The translations under genes were made by a program, and so were the position numbers. The notes under the pieces were generated by a model. That model searched no databases, was not told the origin of the DNA, and saw nothing but the letters and a program-made list of their open reading frames with translations. From NCBI RefSeq assembly GCF_024129865.1, contig NZ_JAMYFE010000038.1:1-64000 (forward strand): a DNA stretch of 64,000 bases, read 5' to 3'. This document shows, piece after piece, positions 1-8,101 of this stretch (position 1 is its first letter; each line of letters opens with the position of its first letter). Origin of the DNA: Stieleria tagensis. GTDB lineage: Bacteria > Planctomycetota > Planctomycetia > Pirellulales > Pirellulaceae.

Positions 1-376
1 TGACGTGATCGGTTGATCTCAGATCGTAGCGGATCCTGCCGGGGTTCCGTCGGGCTGGGGCGTGCGTTTTGAAGTTGCGATTCTATCCCAACCCGACGCG
101 TCAGTTTTGAAGTTGCGCTTTTCTGGTAACCCGACCGGGCTGTTGATTTAATTAGCCGGTCGCTAGTTGGTGTGGAGGATTTATCCGACCGGCTTTATTC
201 TTCCCAGAAAACCCTCACCCGAGTCGGATAAATCCTCCACACCAGCGCCGTTGAAGTGACGCGTCGGGTTACCAAAAACCAATGCCCCACGCAAAAACAC
301 AACTTCAAAAGGGGCGTGCTGAGAAATCTGAACCGTGGCCGGTCCAGCTACGGTTTGGGGTGCGGGGATCGTTCCC
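1..376. other. Repeat-rich non-coding region at window edge
   Basis: No convincing gene is seen here; the open frames are short and lie across repeats. It holds a long hairpin (168-244) and two pieces of another dispersed repeat (about 60-135 and 254-312) that resemble 30640-30750; the 254-312 piece shares the block around ggttaccaaaaaccaatgcc with 30722-30746. It lies downstream of cpaE, so the hairpin may also help end that transcript, though no U-tract follows it. Confidence 0.6.
168..244. repeat. Dispersed long hairpin repeat, copy 1
   Basis: Arms at 168-190 and 223-244 are near-perfect inverted repeats built on tgtggaggatttatccga, with a loop of about 32 bases. The same hairpin occurs at 32657-32733, 33024-33100 and 33391-33467, and a single arm at 47873-47894. 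Only the arms are well conserved; the loop of this copy differs from the other three. No transposase is nearby, so it could be a MITE or REP-like element moved in trans. Confidence 0.85.
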
Positions 377-1591
377 TTAGGTTTTTGCCGAACCGGGCCA
401 GAACATCTTCCACTTGCTGTCGGCTGATTTGCCGTCCTTGTTGATTTCGGCAGCTGATTCGCGGCCTTGCAATTTGGACGCCAGATCACGCATCGACTGT
501 GTGATCGCAGCCTTAGGCGCTTGGTTGATCAGCGGCACGCCGTTGTTGCGGACTTCGACCATCGTGCGATAATCGTTTGGCAGCAGGGCATAGATTTCGT
601 GGCCGAGGGTTTCCTTGGCCTTTTTCAAACTGATCTGTCCGGATTCCAGTCCGGCGCGATTGACCACGATTTCGACTTTCTTGGTCAAACCTTCGATCTC
701 TTCGAAGCTCATCATCAGCCGCACGACGTTCCGCAGACAGGGCAGGTCGAGCTGGGTGACCAAGACCACCTTTGACGCGGCTTCGAGTGCAACCAGATCC
801 ACTGCCGAATAGGACTTGGACAGGTCGATCACGAGGTGGGTGAACGAGGCCTTGAGCAGTCCGACAACTTTGCGAATGCTTTCGTCGGTGATGCTTTCGG
901 TGTCTTGCAATTCGTCAGGGCGTGGCAGCAGATACAGACCGCTGTTGTGTTTGGTCAACGATTGTTTTAGCAATTGGATGTCTAGCCGAGAGACATTCTG
1001 AACCACGTCGGCCAAGGTGTAGTCGGCGATGGCGTCCAAGAACAGGTCCGAATCACCGAGTGCCAAATCCAGGTCCAACAGGGCGACACTGTTGCGATTG
1101 TCGGCGGCGTAGATACAACTCAAGTTGACTGCGACGCTGGTCGTTCCCACCCCTCCGGTTGCACCGGCAACCGCGATCACTTCGCAACCACGTACTCCGC
1201 CGTCGGCCGAGCCGAATTTTTGCTGATTGACTCGGTTCAGGGCAGCTGACATGTCTTCGAGTGACAGCGGCAGCGTCAGGAATTCCCGCGAACCGGCACG
1301 GATGGCACGCAAGATCAGGTGTCCATCGGTGCTTTCGCTGGCGGCCAATAGAACAGTGTCGGGCGCATCCTTGGTCAGCCGTTCGATCAATCCGATCGAT
1401 TTGTCGTTGTCATTGTCCAGCGAAATCACACCGACATCAGGTGCGGTTTGTTCAATGATGTCGGGAAAGAACTCGTAACGCGAACAATCTGCTTCCAACC
1501 AAACGGTTTCCATGCCCAACAGCATGGCCTTCAAAGATTCGCGCGTCTCGTCATTGGGATCAACCAAGGCGATTCGTAAAACGTTTGTCAT
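377..1591 (-). CDS. cpaE: CpaE/TadZ-like pilus assembly ATPase
   Basis: A 404-residue protein with a receiver-like N-terminal domain (about 5-120) and a MinD/ParA-type ATPase domain (about 136-370). The P-loop region GATGGVGTTS (143-152) lacks both lysines of the deviant Walker A motif, as is common in CpaE/TadZ; DLDLALGD follows at 173-180. In Tad systems this family places the pilus machine at the cell pole. It is the last gene of the minus-strand tad cluster in this window, 127 bases after the secretin gene. The receiver-like part lacks a clean phospho-acceptor pocket, so it is probably structural. The family call is firm; whether it hydrolyses ATP cannot be judged. Confidence 0.88.
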   Translation of the reverse strand: MTNVLRIALVDPNDETRESLKAMLLGMETVWLEADCSRYEFFPDIIEQTAPDVGVISLDNDNDKSIGLIERLTKDAPDTVLLAASESTDGHLILRAIRAGSREFLTLPLSLEDMSAALNRVNQQKFGSADGGVRGCEVIAVAGATGGVGTTSVAVNLSCIYAADNRNSVALLDLDLALGDSDLFLDAIADYTLADVVQNVSRLDIQLLKQSLTKHNSGLYLLPRPDELQDTESITDESIRKVVGLLKASFTHLVIDLSKSYSAVDLVALEAASKVVLVTQLDLPCLRNVVRLMMSFEEIEGLTKKVEIVVNRAGLESGQISLKKAKETLGHEIYALLPNDYRTMVEVRNNGVPLINQAPKAAITQSMRDLASKLQGRESAAEINKDGKSADSKWKMFWPGSAKT

Positions 1592-1718
1592 CGCAGATAT
1601 ATCCGGTCGGTCAATTCAAATCCGTTGCAATCTCAAGGTGACGGGCACAACCGTGTGCCCGTCGTTTGGTTCTGCCCGTCGACCGAGTGGATCGGTCGAC
1701 GGTTTCTGCTGCGGAGCA

Positions 1719-3296
1719 TCAGTACCCGTCAGGCGTGCTTAGGATCACTCCCTCGCCGACCACGGTGGGCTCGCTGCCGGGGACCACTGCATCGGCCGGA
1801 AGACTGGGAGCCTGGTTGATGGTCGCACCGGGTGGCAGTCCCATGCCCGGCGACATCAGACTGCCGTGGGCCATCATCGCTCCGTTTTGCATCACGTTGG
1901 TGTGCAACATCGAGGCGTCGTTGGATGCAGGCGGTCCGCTGTTCATCGAGCACCCGTCGCCGCCGAGCAGGTTGGGGACTTCGATGTGGCCGTTAAAGTA
2001 CAGGTCATGATCGTTAGGTGGCATGCTGTTCAGACCTGGGCCGCCGCGTGGAACTTGATGGGGATCCATTGCGTCGATCAGTTCTGGTGTGACGGTGATC
2101 AACAGTTCTACGTCGTTGCGACGTTCCCGGACGCCGCGGAAAAAGGCACCGATGACTGGCAACTCGCCTATGAACGGCGTGGCTTTGGTGGTCGATTCGG
2201 CACGGCTTTGCAGCAAACCTGCGATTGCGAAGGTCTGTCCGGCTTGCAGTTCCACGGCGGTATCGACGTAACGCTGACGGAATGCGGTGACGTTGATGTC
2301 GCTGGCGGAAATGGACAACGACGGATCGGGTTCTTTGACTTCTGGTCGAATTTCCAACCGCACGCGGCCTGGACCGACGACAAAGGGCAAGAAGTCAACT
2401 GACGTACCGTATTCTTCGTATTTCACGGTGACGGTGTTGTTCCCCGACGGGACGATGTAGGGGACGCTACCACCGACGGTGAAACGTGCCGGGCGTCCAT
2501 GGGTCGCGACCACCGTCGGTTCCGCCAAGAACTTAATCAGGTCCTGTTGACGAAGGGCGTTGACGAGTGCTGTGAATTCGTCACCTTGGAAAACGTTTGT
2601 CGCGTTGTTAAACGGGATTCCAACCGGCAGGTTGTCCACGATGCGCGAGCCATCGGTCCACGACAGGTCGACACCGAGTTCACGAAGCTTTGTTCGGGAG
2701 ACTTCCATGATGCGGGTGTGCAGCAAGACTTGTTGCACGCCGACGACACGGATGTTGTTGACGACCGTGGGGTAGTACTGTTCGACGATCGCAATCGCGC
2801 GGTCGACGTCATCCACACTGGTCACATAGCCGGACACGATCGCCGAAGCGTTGACAGGCATCACCTTCAACGTCGCCAGCGGCAGCTGGGCCGATAGCAC
2901 GCCTTCGATCTCGCGAGCGTCGGCGATGACGGTGATGTCAACGGTGTATTGTTTGTCGTCGATATCCCACAGGTTGATCTGTGTTGTACCCGGTGTCTTG
3001 GCAAACACCTGCAACTGGTTCTGAGAGATCGGTGTGGCACCCAGGACTTCTTCGTTGTGAACCTGGAACCGTGGGATTTTTGCGTCCAAGGTCAGGATGC
3101 TGCTGGATTTCACCAACATCTGCATCCGTTCAACGGAGCGCGTGATCGTATGATTCGCCGCCGCAGCTGTGGAGCTGGAGGTCAGCTGAGTCTCATTGAG
3201 ATCCTGAGCAGAGAGAGAAGTCGCCAGACACGCCACCGTGACGAGGGCGATCAGATTTAGTGCGGCGGGGCGGACCGCAATTCGAAACATTTCCAT
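1719..3296 (-). CDS. cpaC: Tad pilus outer-membrane secretin (CpaC/RcpA)
   Basis: A 525-residue protein with a signal peptide (about 1-30, ending SLSAQ), an N-terminal domain of the pilus-secretin type (about 60-135), a BON-like stretch (about 140-185) and the secretin homology domain (about 190-420). Typical secretin features are the segment around VVATHGRPARFTVGG and the strand LLITVTPELIDAM near its end. A Pro/Gly/Met/Asn-rich tail of roughly 100 residues follows, which is unusual and may be flexible. The protein should form the gated outer-membrane channel for the Flp pilus. It lies between cpaB and cpaE, the standard order. Confidence 0.9.
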   Translation of the reverse strand: MEMFRIAVRPAALNLIALVTVACLATSLSAQDLNETQLTSSSTAAAANHTITRSVERMQMLVKSSSILTLDAKIPRFQVHNEEVLGATPISQNQLQVFAKTPGTTQINLWDIDDKQYTVDITVIADAREIEGVLSAQLPLATLKVMPVNASAIVSGYVTSVDDVDRAIAIVEQYYPTVVNNIRVVGVQQVLLHTRIMEVSRTKLRELGVDLSWTDGSRIVDNLPVGIPFNNATNVFQGDEFTALVNALRQQDLIKFLAEPTVVATHGRPARFTVGGSVPYIVPSGNNTVTVKYEEYGTSVDFLPFVVGPGRVRLEIRPEVKEPDPSLSISASDINVTAFRQRYVDTAVELQAGQTFAIAGLLQSRAESTTKATPFIGELPVIGAFFRGVRERRNDVELLITVTPELIDAMDPHQVPRGGPGLNSMPPNDHDLYFNGHIEVPNLLGGDGCSMNSGPPASNDASMLHTNVMQNGAMMAHGSLMSPGMGLPPGATINQAPSLPADAVVPGSEPTVVGEGVILSTPDGY

Positions 3297-3516
3297 CGCA
3301 GGTGCATCCTTGCAGAACCTGGTTTCGGTTCCTTCCGAAACATGTCAACCGGCGGCTTTCGCCGGCGGCATCCAACAGTTCGTTGCGAGTAACGTTGGGA
3401 TTTAAAGGGGAAGTCGGGTCACCCTCGCTGCCTCGTGATGCGGCCGGCTTCACCCTCAGGCAAAGCTGGTCGCGTTGACGACAGCCAGGTTTGTATCGTT
3501 GCGTTGCTTCGGGAGC

Positions 3517-4533
3517 TTATTCTTCAGTCGTTGAATCGTCCGTGGGAACGAAAAAGGGACTGTCGGCACCGCGAAGGTAATCGTCAGACGTTGGCGCGGT
3601 CTGGCTGGTTAGCGTATCGCTCGTCTGGTCAGAGTCTGGGGTAGCAAGTTCCAAAGGTCCCGTGTCGCCAACGACGCGAGGCAAGGTTGCTCCTTGTACC
3701 CATTCGTATTCAATCAAGCGTCCGTTGACCATTTTTGTCATTCGGAACGTTGCTTTCTTGGCTTCTGGATCCGTTTGTGCGGGTTCTTCTGACTGTGCGA
3801 GTCGCAGGCGGCGTTGCTCCTCGCGGAAGTCTTTCAGATCTTCCAAGAACTTCTTTGCCGCGACGCTTGTGTCGCCTTCGGGAATCGATGCATCATCGGC
3901 CGAGGGGCTTCCCAGCGACAACGAGATCTCACCGAGCTGTTTGGCAAAGTCAAATGCTTCGACGTCGGCTTTGCGGATCAACAATTGGATGTCGCGGGCA
4001 CTACGATTTCGAGGCTCGTCGGCATTGAATTTGGTGATCCCATCGATGCCATAGACCTTCACACCCGTCAACACGTCTAGTGCCATGTCACGTGGGAACA
4101 TGTCACCTTTGGTGAAGAAGCCGCGAATATCAACACGGTCGCCGGGGCGAACCAAGTTGACAGTGCCGTCGCGGCCGGCGGGCAGCGAGACCACGGCGTA
4201 GCCACGTGGCACCACCTTGTCCTCGACGTCGTTCATCAATTTCAAATCCAGCATCGGTTCGCCAGCAAACAACGGGACTTTGGCGTACCGGCCTTCAAAC
4301 TTGGCAAGCTCCGATGACGATCCGGTGGGAACACGGTCGGCCGGCCATTGTTCCAAACGCAGTTTGTCGGGAGTGATTTCTTCTTCGAGATTGATCGCCT
4401 GTGTGGTGACCAAGATTTCGACCATTTTGGTCGGCTGGCTGTTGGGCTGGGCTTGCATCCACTGTCCGACTCCGACGGCCGCAACAGTGCCGCAAACTCC
4501 GGCAACTAGCAAGAAAAGTGATTTGTTTCGCAT
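3517..4533 (-). CDS. cpaB: Flp pilus assembly protein CpaB (RcpC)
   Basis: A 338-residue protein with an N-terminal membrane anchor or signal (about 4-25), a SAF-type domain (about 37-100) and an RcpC/CpaB core (about 105-215, containing VPRGYAVVSLPAG and VRPGDRVDI). The C-terminal third is charged and low-complexity, ending in acidic and Thr residues. CpaB proteins are periplasmic partners of the secretin in Tad machines. It sits upstream of cpaC with a 220-base gap that shows no terminator, so co-transcription is plausible. Confidence 0.9.
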   Translation of the reverse strand: MRNKSLFLLVAGVCGTVAAVGVGQWMQAQPNSQPTKMVEILVTTQAINLEEEITPDKLRLEQWPADRVPTGSSSELAKFEGRYAKVPLFAGEPMLDLKLMNDVEDKVVPRGYAVVSLPAGRDGTVNLVRPGDRVDIRGFFTKGDMFPRDMALDVLTGVKVYGIDGITKFNADEPRNRSARDIQLLIRKADVEAFDFAKQLGEISLSLGSPSADDASIPEGDTSVAAKKFLEDLKDFREEQRRLRLAQSEEPAQTDPEAKKATFRMTKMVNGRLIEYEWVQGATLPRVVGDTGPLELATPDSDQTSDTLTSQTAPTSDDYLRGADSPFFVPTDDSTTEE

Positions 4534-4810
4534 GGCATGGACTGGTTCGAAACCAGGGGATCGCGTTTCAGGTGTGGAGGACTGAGCTGGGAGGAGGCTG
4601 TCGACCTACACTCCTTACTCGGTTTAGTAATACATTCGCCTGAAACCACGTGGTTTGCAGACGTATGACTCTCGCAATGCTTGCGCACTGTGCATCCGGT
4701 GGCTCCCGCCTAATCGGCAGGAGTTGCCACAAATGGCACGCATTGCGAATTGATTTCCCCTAAAGCGGGTGGTGTTTTTGGCGCGAATGCACCAACCTCT
4801 GGTCAGCCGT

Positions 4811-5368
4811 TCAGACCAACATTCGGGCGTAGGCAAAATAGGCAATTGAGCCAATCGCCATCGGTATTCCGTATGGCAACAGATACATCGTGGGTTTTCG
4901 CTCTCTGGCGATTTTGGAGAGCTTGGTCGGGTTGCGGACTGTTTTCCACTCTTCCAGGATTTGCAGGGCCATGGCGTAGTGTTTGGTCCAGTTTCCGCTC
5001 TTCCAAATCATGAAAAAAGCCATGATTCCGCCGACAATTGCGGTGGCGGCGAACGCGTACAAGGTGACGACGGTGCCCAGCCAAGCGCCCACGCCGGCTA
5101 ACAGTTTGACGTCTCCGCCGCCCATTCCGCCGACGTTTCGCAACACCAGTAACAGCATCATGCCGACAAGAGTGCCCAACAGGCTGTAACCTAATCCGCT
5201 GATCCCGTCTTGCAGGGTCCAGTGGAGCCAACCACAGATGATGAACGGAAAGGTCAGCCAGTTCGGGACCTTCAAAATGGCTCCGTCGATGATTGCAGCA
5301 ACAATCAAGACGACCGTGACGAACCAGACGGTCCAGTTTTCAGTGATACCCTGGATCAACATTTCCAT
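4811..5368 (-). CDS. tadV: A24-type prepilin peptidase (TadV/CpaA)
   Basis: This integral membrane aspartic peptidase removes the leader from Flp prepilins. Both catalytic aspartates are visible: one in the first helix (VAAIIDGAILKVPN) and one in the GMGGGDVKL motif. Several hydrophobic helices surround them. A start at 5446 is possible, but the ATG at 5368 is preferred because a GGGGAA-like site lies 7 bases upstream and the protein then begins right before the first membrane segment (185 residues, normal for TadV). It lies between the proximal pilin gene and cpaB. Confidence 0.88.
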   Translation of the reverse strand: MEMLIQGITENWTVWFVTVVLIVAAIIDGAILKVPNWLTFPFIICGWLHWTLQDGISGLGYSLLGTLVGMMLLLVLRNVGGMGGGDVKLLAGVGAWLGTVVTLYAFAATAIVGGIMAFFMIWKSGNWTKHYAMALQILEEWKTVRNPTKLSKIARERKPTMYLLPYGIPMAIGSIAYFAYARMLV

Positions 5369-5634
5369 GGCAGTGTTCCCCGTGACTTTGTTTCGGTGAT
5401 TGGATTGAGCAGGTGAGGAGTGCCAAGCGACGCGAGTCGACATCAAGTTGGCAGTGAGTGTTTAACGGTTGAGGTGTGGGCGACGGTGTTCAGCGCGGCC
5501 CAAGCATCCAACTGAACATGGCGAATAACAACGTGATGAAGCAGCAGGAGAGCTGCCACACGTGTTCGACCGCATCCGTCGGTAAAAGTGGATAGTTCAT
5601 TTCGATTTCCCGGCTACCCGATTCCTACGGGCAT

Positions 5635-5694
5635 AAAAAAACTCGACGTGACCGGCGCCAATGCCGGTTGGACAGACACCGGTCAAACGTCGAG
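5635..5694 (-). terminator. Intrinsic terminator after proximal flp gene
   Basis: On the minus strand an inverted repeat (arms ctcgacgt at 5642-5649 and acgtcgag at 5687-5694, with an inner ccggtc/gaccgg pairing) is followed directly by seven Us. It begins 56 bases past the pilin stop codon. It should end most pilin transcripts, leaving limited read-through into tadV, which fits the need for more pilin than machinery. Confidence 0.85.
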
Positions 5695-5749
5695 AATCTC
5701 TCAAACGGTCGCTAGCGAATTACACCAAGGAAATCCGCAGCGAACGAAA

Positions 5750-5929
5750 TCAGTTAGCAGCGATTGCAGCACCGACTTCTTCGAACTTCTTGTTCGACTC
5801 GGTACCGATCGTTCCGACTGCAGCCAAGCAGACGACGACGATCAGGGCCAACATCACAGCGTATTCAACTGCGGTCGGGCCATCTTCTTCTTTCAAGAAC
5901 TCAACAACGCTGTTAGCAAACTTTTTCAT
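5750..5929 (-). CDS. flp: Flp-family type IVb pilin, proximal copy
   Basis: A 59-residue prepilin that is the structural subunit of the Tad pilus. The leader (residues 1-17, MKKFANSVVEFLKEEDG) ends in Gly at the expected prepilin peptidase site; Glu22 is then residue +5 and Tyr23 residue +6 of the mature chain, the Glu-Tyr pair typical of Flp pilins. A hydrophobic helix follows (24-40) and then a short hydrophilic tail. GAGGAG lies 8 bases before the ATG. The protein is identical in every residue to the product of 6788-6967. Its long leader carries a GEMM-I riboswitch. Confidence 0.93.
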   Translation of the reverse strand: MKKFANSVVEFLKEEDGPTAVEYAVMLALIVVVCLAAVGTIGTESNKKFEEVGAAIAAN

Positions 5930-6083
5930 ACTATGAACTCCTCAATTGGGGTCTCTGACGAGAACACCCGACGATGACTTACTGGTCCCATTCAACACGA
6001 ATGAGATCCGGGAAAGAAAGCAGCCACGTCTCCAAAAGACTCACCTTGGCAATCTCCACTGTGGTATCCCACCGCATTGATTG
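5930..6083 (-). promoter_or_regulatory. Leader between riboswitch and proximal flp
   Basis: About 150 bases separate the c-di-GMP aptamer from the flp start codon. No strong terminator hairpin with a U-tract was seen, so control by ribosome access or by an alternative fold is as likely as attenuation. The block 5965-6009 is similar to 7006-7050 upstream of the second flp gene, so the duplication of the pilin gene included part of its leader. Confidence 0.55.
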
Positions 6084-6185
6084 TTCCCTCGGCAGCCCGG
6101 CTATCCGTTGGGCAAAGCAAGTTGCTTTACCCCGCTGGACCCGTGGCTTTGCGCCCCGCCTTCTCAAGCGGTTTGCCTTTGTCTG
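6084..6185 (-). ncRNA. Cyclic di-GMP-I (GEMM-I) riboswitch aptamer
   Basis: Read on the minus strand, the region has the GEMM-I hallmarks in order: GGCAAACC, a small hairpin (GCUUGAGAAGGC), GGGGCGCAAAGCCACGGG, a second variable hairpin (about 6112-6135), and AUAGCCGGGCUGCCG closing the outer stem. The G-C-rich junction, the tetraloop/receptor-like pieces and the overall length of about 100 nt match the class. Bound c-di-GMP should alter expression of the Flp pilin gene that starts 155 bases downstream. The match was made by eye, without a covariance search. Confidence 0.85.
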
Positions 6186-6680
6186 GGAGTCAGGCCGTCT
6201 GAGAAATCTAAATGACCATCAATGGCCGATTCACTCAGATGCGAGTCCTCATGATTCGCCCTCGAAAGAACCGTATGTCAGGAAATGGTTCTGTCAAAAA
6301 ACTCTGGTTATCCAAAGCCTTCCGGTCCACTTCTTGGGAGCGTTATTCCGGACTTGACGACTAGCAGGTACTTTGCCCCCTGTAGCGGTATAAATGCCAG
6401 CGACCCCCGGTGCATGTTTCACTGTCCAGCTGAACAGCAACCGTTCTGGTTCTTCGTAACCCGAACCAAAAAAAACGTGAGCTAGTCCTCGACGGCAGAT
6501 GGCTCATCCGAGCCTAGCGCACCGTCCATGTTTAGATTTCGGGTCAACAATTCGTGGCGTAAGCCTCCAGCTTGCGATTGACCCGGTGCGGTAATGGCAA
6601 GCTGGAAGCTGACCCCACTTTTAAAAGTGGACGATGCACTGGCGCCGCGCGGGTAAGTTTCGGCAAATAGCACGGCGCAT
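6186..6680. other. Intergenic region upstream of riboswitch
   Basis: About 500 bases between the distal flp terminator and the riboswitch. No gene is supported. It should hold the promoter of the riboswitch-flp transcript, but no clear sigma-70 or sigma-54 box was recognised. It contains a palindromic element at 6562-6610. Confidence 0.5.
6562..6610. repeat. Imperfect palindromic element (agcctccagcttgc arms)
   Basis: Arms 6562-6575 and 6597-6610 pair as inverted repeats with one mismatch around a 21-base loop. There is no U-tract on either side, so it does not look like a normal terminator. It is probably another REP-like intergenic element; no second copy was recognised in this window. Confidence 0.55.
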
Positions 6681-6721
6681 AAAAAAACGCCTCGGCTCCG
6701 ATTCTTTCGGGGCCGAGGCGT
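6681..6721 (-). terminator. Intrinsic terminator after distal flp gene
   Basis: On the minus strand a strong stem (arms gccgaggcg at 6712-6720 and cgcctcggc at 6688-6696, extended inward) is followed by seven Us at 6681-6687. It lies 67 bases past the stop of the distal flp gene and should separate it from the riboswitch-controlled copy. Confidence 0.92.
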
Positions 6722-6787
6722 CTGTGCTTGCGGTTGGTTGCTGATTGAAACAGCCGCCGGCTGTCCAAACGAGGCAACCAAGGACGC

Positions 6788-6967
6788 TTAGTTAGCAGCG
6801 ATAGCTGCACCGACTTCTTCGAACTTTTTGTTCGACTCGGTACCGATCGTTCCGACTGCAGCCAAGCAGACAACGACGATCAGGGCCAACATCACAGCGT
6901 ACTCAACTGCGGTCGGGCCATCTTCTTCTTTCAAGAATTCAACAACGCTGTTAGCAAACTTTTTCAT
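6788..6967 (-). CDS. flp: Flp-family type IVb pilin, distal copy
   Basis: A 59-residue prepilin whose predicted protein is identical to that of 5750-5929, while the DNA differs only at synonymous positions. It has the same leader, the same Gly17 processing site, Glu22-Tyr23 and hydrophobic helix. GAGGA lies shortly upstream of the ATG. It has its own strong terminator, and no GEMM motif was found in its leader, so this copy appears to be expressed without the riboswitch. Confidence 0.92.
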   Translation of the reverse strand: MKKFANSVVEFLKEEDGPTAVEYAVMLALIVVVCLAAVGTIGTESNKKFEEVGAAIAAN

Positions 6968-7336
6968 ATTCTTATTCCTCGCAGTGGGTGCCCCAAAAGT
7001 GGTTGCACCCGACGATGATTAGCTGGGCCGATTCAACGTGAATAGGATCCCCAAGACGACCCAATCGGGACCGTCTGTTGGAAGCGAGTCCGTCAGTCGT
7101 TCTCGCTAATGGAAAGCTATGGCAGATTCGGCCAGAGTCAAAATACAGGGGACAGAGAATCTGAAGTGAATTTGCAGAACGACCGGCTGTAGCGGTTGTG
7201 CGGGCTGGGCCGGTCAGATCACAGCCAGAGTGGTTTCCGAGGGGGTGTCTGACCGCATTCTGGTGGCGAGTTCGCTAATCCTGTCCTAGCCAATCGTGGC
7301 CCGCCGCGAGTCCACCGTGACCTGCTTGAACGGACG
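6968..7336. other. Intergenic region upstream of distal flp
   Basis: About 370 bases between the SGNH hydrolase stop and the distal flp start. It must hold the flp promoter. 7006-7050 matches the leader of the other flp copy. No RNA motif or further gene is seen. Confidence 0.5.
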
Positions 7337-8068
7337 TTACTGCAGGGTCGGCTGAGTTGTCGCGGGTTCTGGCAAGGCGGCGACGACGACTGCGGCGACA
7401 TGTTGGCCGAGTTGTTTGGATCCCTCAGCGCTGTAATGCACATTGGCCGTCCGTTGCAGACTGGCGATCGATTCGGCAAATGCAAAGCAGGGGTCGACGG
7501 CGATCCCGCCCACTTCCTCAATGGCTTTGGCTGCGGCAGCGTTGTATTTGGCCGCGTCGCCAGCGATTCGGCCGGCCGATCCGGCGGGAACTGGTGTGGT
7601 TTCCCGCCAAATGACTTTGGCACCGGTCGCCTTCAACCGCTTGGCAAGCGTCTTTATATTCTCGGCGTATTGATCGATCGCAACTTGAGGGTGGCTCGTG
7701 TCGGCTTTCGGATCCGCCAGGTCTTGGCTGCCCTCGCTGACATACTTCAGGTCGTGCAGGCCAAAATTGAAATGGATGACATCCCATTTTCGATCTCCAA
7801 TCCAGCGGTCAATCTGTTCCAATCCTCTTGTGGTCGGCCCACAATTGGTCGCCGGTCGAAAAACGTTGGCTTTGCCTTGGAGCGCTTCGCGGGCGCTCAG
7901 CATGTAGCCGATCGAGATCGAATCGCCGATTAACAGCACGTTTGGCAAGCTGTCGTCGATCTCCGGCGCGGCAAAGGCCGGATTTTGTTTCTGTTGCGCC
8001 TTGGCGTTGAAAGTCACACTCAATAGAAACGCCGCCAATAAACCCATTCGAAGCATCGCGTTCATCAA
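7337..8068 (-). CDS. Secreted SGNH/GDSL-family hydrolase
   Basis: A 243-residue protein with a signal peptide (about 1-24, ending NAKAQ). Block I of the SGNH fold is VLLIGDSISIGY with the nucleophile Ser in GDS; block III is the NFGLHD segment; the C-terminal catalytic His lies in NVHYS. Such enzymes are esterases or carbohydrate deacetylases acting outside the cytoplasm; the substrate is unknown. It is divergent from thiE with only 33 bases between the starts, so the two promoters must overlap. Confidence 0.8.
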   Translation of the reverse strand: MMNAMLRMGLLAAFLLSVTFNAKAQQKQNPAFAAPEIDDSLPNVLLIGDSISIGYMLSAREALQGKANVFRPATNCGPTTRGLEQIDRWIGDRKWDVIHFNFGLHDLKYVSEGSQDLADPKADTSHPQVAIDQYAENIKTLAKRLKATGAKVIWRETTPVPAGSAGRIAGDAAKYNAAAAKAIEEVGGIAVDPCFAFAESIASLQRTANVHYSAEGSKQLGQHVAAVVVAALPEPATTQPTLQ

Positions 8069-8101
8069 CTCTCTCTCAGATTAACGGAACAAAGACAACC
8101 G

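Noticed and set aside
5979-6167. 62-residue minus-strand frame overlapping the riboswitch.
   Set aside because: It runs through the aptamer core, whose conserved RNA segments explain the sequence better than coding.
6968-7336. Second GEMM riboswitch before the distal flp gene.
   Set aside because: The leader shares a 45-base block with the other flp leader, but none of the GEMM core segments is present.
6186-7336. Sigma-54 promoter for the flp genes.
   Set aside because: A few TTGC-like pieces exist, but none has GG at the correct distance upstream.
8069-8101. TPP riboswitch before thiE.
   Set aside because: Only 33 bases separate the divergent starts, and no TPP core motif was found in this gap or in the adjacent coding region.
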